Below are positions 55,931 to 64,000 of a stretch of 64,000 nucleotides of DNA, piece by piece. Location of the stretch: assembly GCF_022682495.2 (NCBI RefSeq), contig NC_071393.1:99933010-99997009 (forward strand), written 5' to 3'. This DNA comes from Desmodus rotundus (lineage: Eukaryota > Chordata > Mammalia > Chiroptera > Phyllostomidae). Each line of letters opens with the position of its first letter. Within the stretch, counting starts at the first letter, position 1. The position numbers and the translations under genes are program-made. The notes beneath the pieces were generated by a model. The model searched no databases. It was not told the origin of the DNA and worked only from the letters and a program-made list of their open reading frames with translations.

Positions 55931-57258
55931 GGGTCTCTCATGTTCCTGGCATGACTTGTGAATAGAGGCACTGACTGCCTTTGTTCTGGACTCTCTTTTT
56001 GGCCTGGGAAAATGACATCTCTCTCTAGAAGACAGACAGGTCTGATTACTCTCTACAATAATAAATGTGTCACTCTCCAGAGCAAAGGGTAGGCATGCTT
56101 AATACCCATTATCAGATGTTTAGGTTCCCTGAGCTCAGGGTTCCTCCCCTATAATGCAACCCACAGTAGGCTAGGAGTCAGGGAACCAGCACAAATTACT
56201 CATTGCTGTAACAGCATTCTTCAGGATGTCACTAAGTCCTCTGCCTCGGAGTCAGGAAACTGGCAAGCTGAAATAATTTGCAGTTAGGGTAAAATTTTAA
56301 ACCCTTTCAAATTCTTGATAATTTTTTCTTATTTGCTTTACTCACAGCCTCCGATTCTCTGACAAAGGTGAAACAGTTCATTTGTCCTGTCTTTCCTTGA
56401 AAGGGCTTCTCACTCTGGAATTCAGTTCTTTTGGATGCCTTCTTCGATGGGTATAAGAAAAGTTATGACTTTTTTCTTGTTGTTAGGATGAGAGCTACAT
56501 TCTCTTACAGCTACATCTTAAGTGGAAGCACAGCTCCCAAGGTATACCTATTTGACTACCTTCTATTACCAAAGACAAGCACTTATTGATCTGCAAACTC
56601 TTATTGTTCAGCATATAAGCATGTTTAATTAGTTTTTAAAAGAAGCACAGCTTGAGGAATGAACTCCAGGAATTTTGAGAAAACAGCTGATGGAAAATTC
56701 CAACACATGGCTGAAAGCAATGAACCACCTTCCAGCAGTGGAGGCAGGAGAGAGTGAAAGAATCTGACTCATAAGGGATGAGATGTTACGCAGAATGTAC
56801 ATATGCACTGGCAACAAGTCTTATAGAGGCTCAGGGGACAGACAGGAAAACTACAACCACTGGGGGTTAGAGAGGGCTCTCCAAACTCTCAAAAATGGGC
56901 AGGAGGGTGTGACAGAAAGACCTGAAAACGGTATGAAGGATAGATGGAAGAACAACAAGCGGTGTTGTGAGGAAAACCTCTCCAGAGTCACCTTTCCTCC
57001 CCTCCACATTCACTCTCTTTTTCAGGTGAACAGAATCTAGATTTCGTTTGTGAAATGTACCTCTTCTGCATTGTGGAAGTCTGCTTACTGTTCCCTAACC
57101 ATGATTCAGGACTCCCTGAATCATGAAAGATTACAGAAATATTTGGAACCAATTCAAGACTGAGCTGTTAATTCTTGATTCATCAATCCTTGGTTCCTAC
57201 CTTTTCTTAATTCCCATCTTTGTTTAACTTTTCTCCTAACCCTGTGAATTACCCAAAA
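55931..57258. other. Unassigned sequence
   Basis: About 1.3 kb without a recognised gene or repeat. Confidence 0.4.
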
Positions 57259-57565
57259 CAGTCAGCCCTCCATATCCATGGATTTTGCATCCATGGAATC
57301 AACCAACCAGGGATCAAAAATATTTTCTTAAAAACCCAGAAAGTTCCAAAAAACAAAACTTGTATTTGCCACATGCCAAGCACTATGCTGAATGCACATG
57401 AATGCAGTGATGTGTAGGCATACGCTGCTGTAGCATATATGCAAATACAAATTATGCACAATTACTATGTCATTGTATACTTGGGACTTTAGCACCCTCG
57501 GATTTGGGTATCCAAGGGGAGGGGATCCTGGAACCAATCCCTCTCGGATACCAAGGGATGACTAT
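57259..57565. mobile_element. Tigger-type (MER2-like) TcMar DNA transposon
   Basis: Left end 'cagtcagccctccatatcca', 'tggattttgcatccatgg', 'aatcaaccaaccagggatca'. Right end 'ctcggatttgggtatccaag', 'cctggaaccaatccctctcg', 'gataccaagggatgactata'. The ends are inverted relative to each other and the element is internally deleted and non-coding. Confidence 0.9.
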
Positions 57566-57889
57566 ATTCCCATTTTGCTTAAGTTAACCAGGGTTGAATC
57601 TGTGTTGCTTACAACCGAAGAAACCCAGCTACATTCAGAGAATGTAGTCCAGGAGAGGGCGAGACCGAGGCCAAAGAAACTTTTGAAGGTAACCCGAAAT
57701 CCAGATACTTTTTAAAAAAATTGTTAAAAGAACCTGTATTAGTAACTGTCAAAATTGTACAATGACTAATTCATTTCATGTTTCTTTGTGCTTATAGTTA
57801 ATTAGCATTTTCTAATGGTTAGGCTAACAATGTTTTATTACTACAAACTATATTTAGAATTCACTCTCATATCTCCCATGTTAGAAATA
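57566..57889. other. Unassigned sequence
   Basis: About 320 bases, AT-rich, nothing recognised. Confidence 0.4.
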
Positions 57890-58084
57890 AAAACGGGGTG
57901 AAGAGTAAGGTTGGAAAGAAGGGGAAGGGATTAGTCAAAGAACATGTATGAATGACCTATGGACATGGACACCAGTGTGGGGACCGACTGTGGGAGCAGG
58001 GGTGGGGTGGGGTGGGCTGGGCAGAGGAGGGCAAAGGGGTAAAAATTGGGACAACTGTAATAAAATAAATGATCATTTAAAAAA
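57890..58084 (+). mobile_element. 5'-truncated L1 3' end
   Basis: 'agtcaaagaacatgtatgaa', 'tgacctatggacatggacac', a G-rich run (57978-58023), 'aaaaattgggacaactgtaa' and 'taaaataaatgatc'. Same 3' UTR type as the element ending near 20855. Only about 190 bases were copied. Confidence 0.9.
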
Positions 58085-58994
58085 TAGTAACAAATGAGAA
58101 TGAACTGAAATAATACACATTACATGCAACGAGAAAAATCAAGGGAGGGGGTACTAGAGTAACAAATGACCTATGTTACAATGAAATATATGCGTTTATT
58201 GAAATTTAGCTCTTTATGATTTTTTAATTCCAGTTGTGAAAGTCATTTGTACTAGGCAAACTGTATGTGGAGGAAATTTCAAGTACAAGATATACCAAGT
58301 AGATATTACAATGAGAAATACAGTGAAGCACCACATAGGATGGTCTCAACAAATCTTGAAAAACGCACAGAGCAAAAGTGAAACAAACACCTGCTACAAA
58401 CAGATAAGCCTGACGAGTGCTGTTGGGAAGAAAACATTTTGTTGGTTAATCTCCCCTGTTGTTGTATAAAAGAGGCCCAACGGCCCAGGGAGATCAACTG
58501 GTTTGTCTAGAGCGTGCACGGGTAGATTTCACATGATTCAGAAGAGGGAACCTCTCTCTCTCTCTTTTCTTTTTTGAGGGGGGGAGAATGACAGAACATT
58601 AATTCTTATCAATCTGAAATTCAGCAATATAACTTGTAGAAATAAAAGGTTTTAAGATTCTTTTACATATATATTTTATACACGAGAATTATATTATATA
58701 TAAGAATTGTCATATACTCTATTATATAATATGACTCTCTCTATGTAAAATATATAATATACCTAACACAATATACATTATATTGTGATATATATAATAT
58801 ATCTCACTCTGAGTCCTTTTGAGGGTTATCCCATTACTTTTCAAAAATGTTATAAAAAGAATTTATAAAAAAAGATAAGGTTGTGTCCAGATAATAATCA
58901 AGGTAAGACCACCTAATATTTAATATGCAAGATTTTCTCAAACACCAAGTAGAGCCAGAAAATTCAAGCAGCCCACTCTGCCATGGGTTAGTTT
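58085..58994. other. Unassigned sequence with CT and AT-rich repeats
   Basis: Contains (CT)n at about 58553-58564 and a 140-base A/T block at 58660-58805. No gene recognised. Confidence 0.45.
58660..58805. repeat. AT-rich quasi-palindromic block
   Basis: Over 80% A/T, with recurring units such as 'attatatta', 'atataatata' and 'tatattgtgatatatata' in both orientations. Confidence 0.8.
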
Positions 58995-58995
58995 G

Positions 58996-59195
58996 ACACA
59001 GGGTTACTCAACTTTGGCACTGCCGACACATGGACAGGATAAGCCCTTGTTGTGGGAGGCTGTCCAGTGTATTACAGGGTGTTTAGCAGCATCCCTGGCC
59101 TCTACTCACTAGATGTCGGTAACGCCCCTAATCAAAGATGTCTCTTGCCATTGCCAAAAGTCCCCTGTGGGGCAAAACTGCTCCCTGGTTAACAG
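58996..59195 (-). mobile_element. MER20 hAT-Charlie element, minus orientation
   Basis: 'gggttactcaactttggcac', 'gataagcccttgttgtggga', 'ggctgtccagtgtattacag', 'gtttagcagcatccctggcc', 'actcactagatgtcggtaac', 'cccctgtggggcaaaactgc'. Nearly full length. Confidence 0.9.
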
Positions 59196-59354
59196 ACACT
59201 AATTTTAAGATCATGACGGCAAACAAATACAGCTGCCAGCTGTACGATTCCACTGTGGAGCTGTCTGTGATTAAACTAGAGTTACATTTATATTTTAGTT
59301 TAAAATGTAACAGGCTAGAACTAAGGTAAATTAATTATACCAGTTTTTGTCTAG

Positions 59355-59628
59355 AGCTGAGCTGTCCAGTACAGTAGTTACTAGCCACATGCTGCTACCG
59401 AGCACTTGAAATGTGGCCACTCCAAAGTGAGATGTGCAATAAGTATAAGATATGCACTTGATATGAAAAATATATAAAATATCTCATTTTTATGTAAACT
59501 GAACGATTTGGGGTATACTTTGTGAAATATATTATTAAAATTAATTTCACCTGTGGCTCCTAGAAAATTCTAAATTACATATTTGGCTCACATTATATTT
59601 CTGTTGAAAACTACTGGTCTAGAAGCTT
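59355..59628. mobile_element. hAT-Charlie-type element
   Basis: 'gagctgtccagtacagtagt', 'tactagccacatgctgctac', 'cgagcacttgaaatgtggcc' at the left and 'cacctgtggctcctagaaaa', 'catatttggctcacattata' at the right. A Charlie-like non-coding DNA transposon; exact family not assigned. Confidence 0.75.
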
Positions 59629-59736
59629 GAAATAATTTAGTATTATTTTTTAATGAAAAAAATTCTTAAGTCTATCAAGCCAAAAAGACTTTGGAAAGCT
59701 TTCCACAGCCTTATTTAATTAGCTCACTTCTGAGCA

Positions 59737-59999
59737 TCATAACTCTTTATTATCATGCCTAAATGACTTTTCTGCTTTAAATACATTACTTCTCTCCCAG
59801 TCCTTTATTCTCATTTTAACTGGTTCTTTTCTTACTGCTGACTTATCTTCATGTTGTTCTTTATTATTCTCCTGAATATCAGTTTCTTTCATACACTCAG
59901 GATCTTTCCTAGTGGGATGTTGAGATGCTGCAGCATCCATCATGCGCAGAAAATTGTAAGCGGGAAGAGGAGGCTTCCATTCCTGAGCAGGTAAAATTG
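59737..59999 (-). CDS. Candidate terminal coding exon, unknown gene
   Basis: On the minus strand a pyrimidine-rich tract ending 'cttttttctag' precedes an open frame of about 87 codons that stops at 59737-59739. A second possible acceptor ('tgctcag') would start the exon in phase 0 at 59982. The product is hydrophilic, Lys/Glu-rich, and contains 'EWKPPLPAYNFLRMM' and 'VKMRIKDWERSNVFKAEKS'. An ATTAAA polyadenylation-like hexamer lies about 20 bases past the stop (59714-59719). It is outside any repeat I recognise. I do not recognise the protein and see no second exon, so it could equally be a chance frame or a gene relic. Confidence 0.3.
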
Positions 60000-60014
60000 C
60001 TAGAAAAAAGATAC

Positions 60015-61488
60015 AATCAAGGGTTAAAGATGAATAGATCAAAAAAAAAATCCCATAAATATACTAGAAAATGTTTTATTCTGAAAAATATATTAGTAGA
60101 AAGGAAGAGTTCGTGACTTTTATTAAGCAAAACTATTTTTTTACTACATTGTTTAAGAAACTTGCTGTATTTCTCATTACCAGCCATTTTTATATTTTAT
60201 ATTTGTAAGCTATTATCCTCTTAAGTTGTGTAAATAGGAAGAAAACAAAAGGTCTCCTGCCAATTAATCCTACTGAGGTTTCAGAAAATAGCAATATGTT
60301 TATAAGATTACCACCCAAACAGGTATAAGTTAAGATGAAAAAGTTTCCTGCTTCTGTCTTTATCCCTAAGAACTGGAACTGTTTCGTATGAATCACTACA
60401 AAAAAAAAAAAGTTTTGGCCCATACATATTTACTTATTATCTAGATATGTATTCCCTAACATTTTAAAGCATTTTCTGTTTTTGAAGCTTTTAACATCTT
60501 TTGCACACAAGAAAAGAAGTTCATTTTATAAAAATAATTACAGGGATAATTAAAAATTGCTATGGAATCAACTGTATTATAGACAGATACAGATTTAATA
60601 ATTTCTTAGGTGGGCTTCATAGCAGTGAGCTTTAACACTATTTTAAAACATTGGTCATCAGAAAAAGAAAACAGATTTAGGCTTAATATGATGACAATAT
60701 ATATTTTAACATTTGTATGAGATAAATTAGCTAACTTTTCTCCATTTAGAAGACAGATCTTACAAAATAATTTTAGAGTTTAGTTGCCCATTTAAAATAT
60801 TATTTTGAGAAATAAATGATATAAGGAATTATGCCAAGGAAACCTTTTAAAAATAAATTTCAGTGAAATAATGTTACATGAAAAAATGAAGTGTTACCTG
60901 AAAAAAAATAAATGTCCATAAAATACAAACTTAAGCATCTCTCATAAATCAACTGAATATCTTTAAAAGCTTAGGAAATTCATTTAAATTCTAATTTCCT
61001 AGAGAAGATTAAAGCTGCACAAATGCACATGAAGTGTATCTATGCTCATTGATATATAATTTCTTTACTCACTCAATTACATAATATCCTAGAACCTAGA
61101 ACATCAGCAGGATATTAAGTTGAGGCTACCCCTGTAATAGATGTTTCAAATTACTGTTGCCAGGTTAGCAGATATAAAAGTGACAAACATGTAATATTTT
61201 CTTGAATATAATGATCAGGAAGTAAGAATAACTTTGTAGTTTGCAATATGAGAATAAAGTATCTTTAAGAAAAGTTCAACTTAAAGCATAGCACATATTT
61301 AGCAGTATTTTAAAAAGTAAACACTGTAACCTAATGGTCTGAGATGAGAACAAAATGCCTAAAAGCAGGTATCACAATTTTGCTAATTATTTGCTGAGGG
61401 AACACTACAAAAGTCTTAATGTTTTCACTTGTGAATAAAACTGTACTCTCATTATGTGTGGGCAATAGATACATTATTATCAAATTAG
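60015..61488. other. Unassigned AT-rich sequence
   Basis: About 1.5 kb, strongly A/T-rich, with no recognised gene or repeat. If 59737-59999 is an exon, this would be its upstream intron. Confidence 0.4.
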
Positions 61489-61645
61489 AAGTAATAGCAA
61501 TAGCTAACATTTATTGAGCATTTACTATATACCAGACATTATCCATTTAATCCTTATAAACTCCATGAGGTAAGGACAATTATATCCCAATTTTATAGAT
61601 GAGAAAACCAAGGCCTAAAAAAGGTCAGAGAATTTGCCCAAAGTT
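61489..61645 (-). mobile_element. MIR SINE, minus orientation
   Basis: 'agctaacatttattgagcat', 'ttactatataccagacatta', 'tccatttaatccttataaac', 'tccatgaggtaaggacaatt', 'tttatagatgagaaaaccaa', 'gaatttgcccaaagtt'. Well preserved. Confidence 0.92.
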
Positions 61646-61673
61646 AAGTGTAAAATTCAAATAAAAGTAGCTA

Positions 61674-62072
61674 GTGGTCCCAATTTCACATAAATTAAGA
61701 CATGCAGCAAGCAAGGTGAGGCAGACACCAGTGGCACCTTTACAGATTCAGGCTGTTCCAAGAGTAGCTGCGCGACCCACCACTCCGCCCAGACCCCACT
61801 CCCGGAGAGTGGTAAGGGCAGTCCCTGCCAGCACAGAAGACAGGACCCAATACAGACAATATGGCTCAGAGGCTGAGCCATATTCTTCTTCCTGCTGCAG
61901 AGGCTGCAGGAGTAATTTAAGATTAGGAGCAGTGATACAAGGAAATAATGGAAACCCCTCAAAGAGTAAGCTGGCAAAGGCATTCATGAACAAAAGTGCA
62001 ATGGGAGATATACCAGTCTCTCAGGAAACTCAGAAGAATAAATCTAAGTCTTTCTTCTTGGTAATGGCTTGA
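61674..62072 (+). CDS. Candidate coding segment, unknown
   Basis: A 132-codon frame outside recognised repeats, with an unusually polar, Arg/Ser/Pro-rich product ('ARPTTPPRPHSRRVVRA', 'EDRTQYRQYGSEAEPYSS'). It includes the most CpG-rich short stretch nearby (61765-61805). The opposite strand is also open for 108 codons, and its product is hydrophobic and less protein-like. No splice pattern is convincing and no homologue is recognised. The ATG at 61674 may be meaningless if this is an internal exon or pseudogene. Weak support. Confidence 0.2.
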   Translation: MVPISHKLRHAASKVRQTPVAPLQIQAVPRVAARPTTPPRPHSRRVVRAVPASTEDRTQYRQYGSEAEPYSSSCCRGCRSNLRLGAVIQGNNGNPSKSKLAKAFMNKSAMGDIPVSQETQKNKSKSFFLVMA

Positions 62073-62117
62073 ATCGAGGAATCAACGTCCCTCAAGTATG
62101 CTCTTTGTAGGAAAGGA

Positions 62118-62322
62118 TCTTTACATGAATTGTGATAGTACTTTAAATTTTATGCTTTACAAAGTGCATTTGCATACATAATTTTATCTGATTTTTTAAA
62201 ATAAATTTTTGACATAGAGTAGGAATCATTAATCTCATTTTACAGTTGTAGAGGAAAAAACAAAGAGGACTTGCCTACAGATACACAGTAATTAAGGAGG
62301 CTTCATAGGCTCAGGTTTGTGA
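62118..62322 (-). mobile_element. MIR SINE, minus orientation
   Basis: 'tttacaaagtgcatttgcat', 'acataattttatctgatttt', 'attaatctcattttacagtt', 'acagatacacagtaattaag'. Confidence 0.75.
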
Positions 62323-62340
62323 ATTTTTAAATATCACCAC

Positions 62341-62558
62341 TTGCCCTGGCAGGTGTGGCTCAGTGGACTGAGCACTGACCTGTGAAACAAAGGGTAGCTG
62401 GTTTGATTCCTAGTCAGGGCACATACCTGGGTTGTAGGCCAGGTCCACAGTGGGGGATACATGAGAGGCAACCACACATTGATGTTTCTCTCCCTCTCTT
62501 TCTCTCACCCTTCCCCTCTGTCTAAAAATAAATAAAATCTTAGAGAGAAAAGACAAAA
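62341..62558 (+). mobile_element. Ves SINE, plus orientation, full length
   Basis: 'ccctggcaggtgtggctcag' (A box region), 'tagctggtttgattcctagt' (intact-looking B box), 'gggttgtaggccaggtccac', 'gtgagaggcaaccacacatt' equivalent, 'gatgtttctctccctctctt', tail 'aaaaataaataaaatctta'. Short flanking duplications 'atcacca' (62333-62339 / 62559-62565). This is the copy with the best-preserved promoter in the window. Confidence 0.95.
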
Positions 62559-62606
62559 ATCACCATTTTTTTAAGCAATTCCATTTGTAAGGTGCCCTGG
62601 CCATAG

Positions 62607-62753
62607 CTACATACAATCCTATATGACTTAGTCAGAGTCCGTGCGGCCTCAGTGTCACAGCAGCTGTATGACAACACTCCTCTGATTCTCCGCAACAACA
62701 GTGCGGACAGAAGTGAACACAGACTACCTGAACAGTTCAAGAGCTACAACTGA
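62607..62753 (+). CDS. Candidate short coding segment (possible C-terminal exon), unknown
   Basis: A 48-codon frame ending in TGA at 62751, with a plausible soluble composition ('QQLYDNTPLILRNNSADRSE', ending 'LPEQFKSYN'). An AG dinucleotide at 62634-62635 ('ttagtcag') could be an acceptor, but the preceding tract is poor in pyrimidines. It lies in a short unique gap between a Ves SINE and an L1. No homologue is recognised and support is weak. Confidence 0.2.
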   Translation, partial: LHTILYDLVRVRAASVSQQLYDNTPLILRNNSADRSEHRLPEQFKSYN

Positions 62754-62914
62754 AAGGACCCCTGTACTGTGTGGGTACAAATGAGTAAGTCAGAAATGAG
62801 CAATCACTACATAAAGGCCTCCTTCCGATGATGACTTACACAAGACAATTTAATTAATTTTTCATATTTCCTAGGAAAATATTAAAACTAAAATTATCTC
62901 AGAAAATTGACTTT

Positions 62915-63535
62915 AAAATATTATCTAAAACTGCCCAGAATAGCCAAATAATTGTGGAAATGAAGAACAAAGTTGGAAGAATCAAATCTCCCAATTTAAA
63001 ACCTGCTACAAAGCTGCAGCATTGAAGACAGTGTGGTACTATCAGAAGGCACCTGAGTATCAGACAGATATAAAACACGTACATGTTCATGTACATGCTC
63101 AATGTTCAGAGCAGCATCATTCATAATAGCCAAAAACTGGATACAACTCAAATGCCCATCAACTGATGAATGGAGAAACAAAATGTGGTATATCCATACA
63201 ACAGAATATGTCACCCATAAAAAGGAATGAACTCTGGATTCATGTATAACATGGATGATCCTTGAAAACCTATGGTAAGTGATTTCATTTATATGAAATG
63301 TCCAGATCAGGCAGATCCATAAAGACAAATCAGTGGTTGTCAGGGGGTGGGAGGAGAGAAGAATAGGGAGTGACTGCTGATGGGTATGGGATTTCTTTTT
63401 GGAGTAATAAAAATATTGTAGGATTCAATAGTAGTAATGGTTGCACAGTCTTGCAAATATACTAAAAACCAATGAATTGTAGGCTTTAAAAGGGGGAATT
63501 TTATGGTATGTGAATTATATTTCAATATAAAAAAC
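62915..63535 (+). mobile_element. L1 LINE 3' end with internal deletion
   Basis: First part, ORF2: 'taatt' then 'gtggaaatgaagaacaaagt', 'ctacaaagctgcagcattga', 'agacagtgtggtactatcag'. Second part: 'agcagcatcattcataatag', 'aactggatacaactcaaatg', 'cccatcaactgatgaatgga', 'gcagatccataaagacaaat', ending in the old L1 tail 'gtgaattatatttcaatata'. Material between about 63075 and 63095 is missing compared with an intact element. Confidence 0.9.
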
Positions 63536-64000
63536 CACCTATAGGATACTTAGACATAGTATTTAGTTAAACTACCTACTTTAACAGAAATGAAGCAGAC
63601 CACTTGGGAAGAACAGGTGTGCTACAATGGCTGACACTTAACATAAATTAAAGTATCTGGTTCAATATACACAAATATGCATAATGGTGTATTTACACTA
63701 TGCATGCTGGCTGAGACAGTACACAACACTGGAGTTTGTATACCAGAACTCTGTGTGTGTGTACACATATACATATATATTCGCATATACAGACACACCC
63801 CTTATTTTAGGATCCTATCATGGAGCAGTGCCAAAATATCATTATAATATGGTTTATCTGGTATATAATAACAAAGTCCTTGGATAGTACCTTATCCTTG
63901 GAAAGGAAACCTTTCATTACATCAAATTTCACACTATTTCCCCAATATACTAATGGTCTAGGTTATTACAAGTTAACTTATTTAAATTATAGCAACAGTC
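63536..64000. other. Unassigned window end with short TA/CA repeats
   Basis: No gene recognised. Degenerate (GT)/(CA)/(TA) units lie at 63750-63790. Confidence 0.4.

Noticed and set aside
61765..61805. CpG-rich patch as a promoter or CpG island
   Set aside because: Only a handful of CpGs over 40 bases in an otherwise CpG-poor region, well short of an island.
1..64000. CRISPR arrays, bacterial operons, phage genes or tRNA/rRNA genes
   Set aside because: No regularly spaced repeats, no long coding frames, no tRNA cloverleaf apart from tRNA-derived SINE heads; composition and repeats are those of a mammal.

Overview
This is vertebrate, almost certainly bat, nuclear DNA with no complete protein-coding gene that I can recognise. 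The lineage call rests on tRNA-derived Ves-type SINEs on both strands (about 15610, 19361, 31021, 32212, 42297, 62341), which are typical of bats, especially Yangochiroptera. It is supported by bat-style L1 3' ends (a 'gacccatg..acatg' phrase followed by G-rich DNA and 'gggacaactgtaata'). The old mammalian background (MIR, L2, MLT1/MST LTRs, MER5A, MER20, Tigger, old L1) is that of any placental genome. Base composition is AT-rich with few CpGs. I see no CpG island, CRISPR array, operon, or rRNA or tRNA gene. The window reads as intergenic or long-intron DNA.

Layout. 1-2 kb: a MIR and two MaLR LTRs, one with a clean 5-bp target duplication. 2-7.9 kb: no repeat or gene recognised. 7.9-14.1 kb: mostly unassigned DNA with an L2 fragment, a possible old L1, a MIR and a small palindromic MITE. 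14.1-21.3 kb: a patchwork of reverse-strand L2 interrupted by two SINEs, a mariner remnant, an old L1 and an L1 3' end. 22.3-23.1 kb: a MIR and an L2 tail carrying a compound hairpin. 23.9-25.9 kb: the best-preserved element, a 1.9-kb HAL1-like non-autonomous L1 derivative with an ORF1 broken by stop codons and no ORF2. 26.5-36.9 kb: a polypyrimidine tract, MaLR LTRs, an L1 3' end, two Ves SINEs, MER5A, a hAT fragment and a long plus-strand L2. 37.8-47.2 kb: MIRs, two copies of one LTR family in opposite orientations (both with target duplications and both carrying later insertions) and a 1.2-kb reverse L1. 48-59.6 kb: L2, a near-intact 192-bp hAT MITE with an exact 8-bp target duplication, old reverse L1, Tigger, an L1 3' end, MER20 and a Charlie-like element. 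59.7-64 kb: three weak candidate coding segments, MIRs, a Ves SINE and an L1.

The only substantial family-assigned reading frame is L1/HAL1 ORF1 (24620-25303). Three short segments (59737-59999 minus; 61674-62072 plus; 62607-62753 plus) look more protein-like than the background and could be exons or gene relics; I cannot name them. The main interest is the nested insertion record, the palindromic or hairpin-forming elements and a few inserts that match no family I know. I found nothing that amounts to a new biological system. Family assignments come from reading against remembered consensus phrases, so repeat boundaries are approximate unless a target duplication is given.
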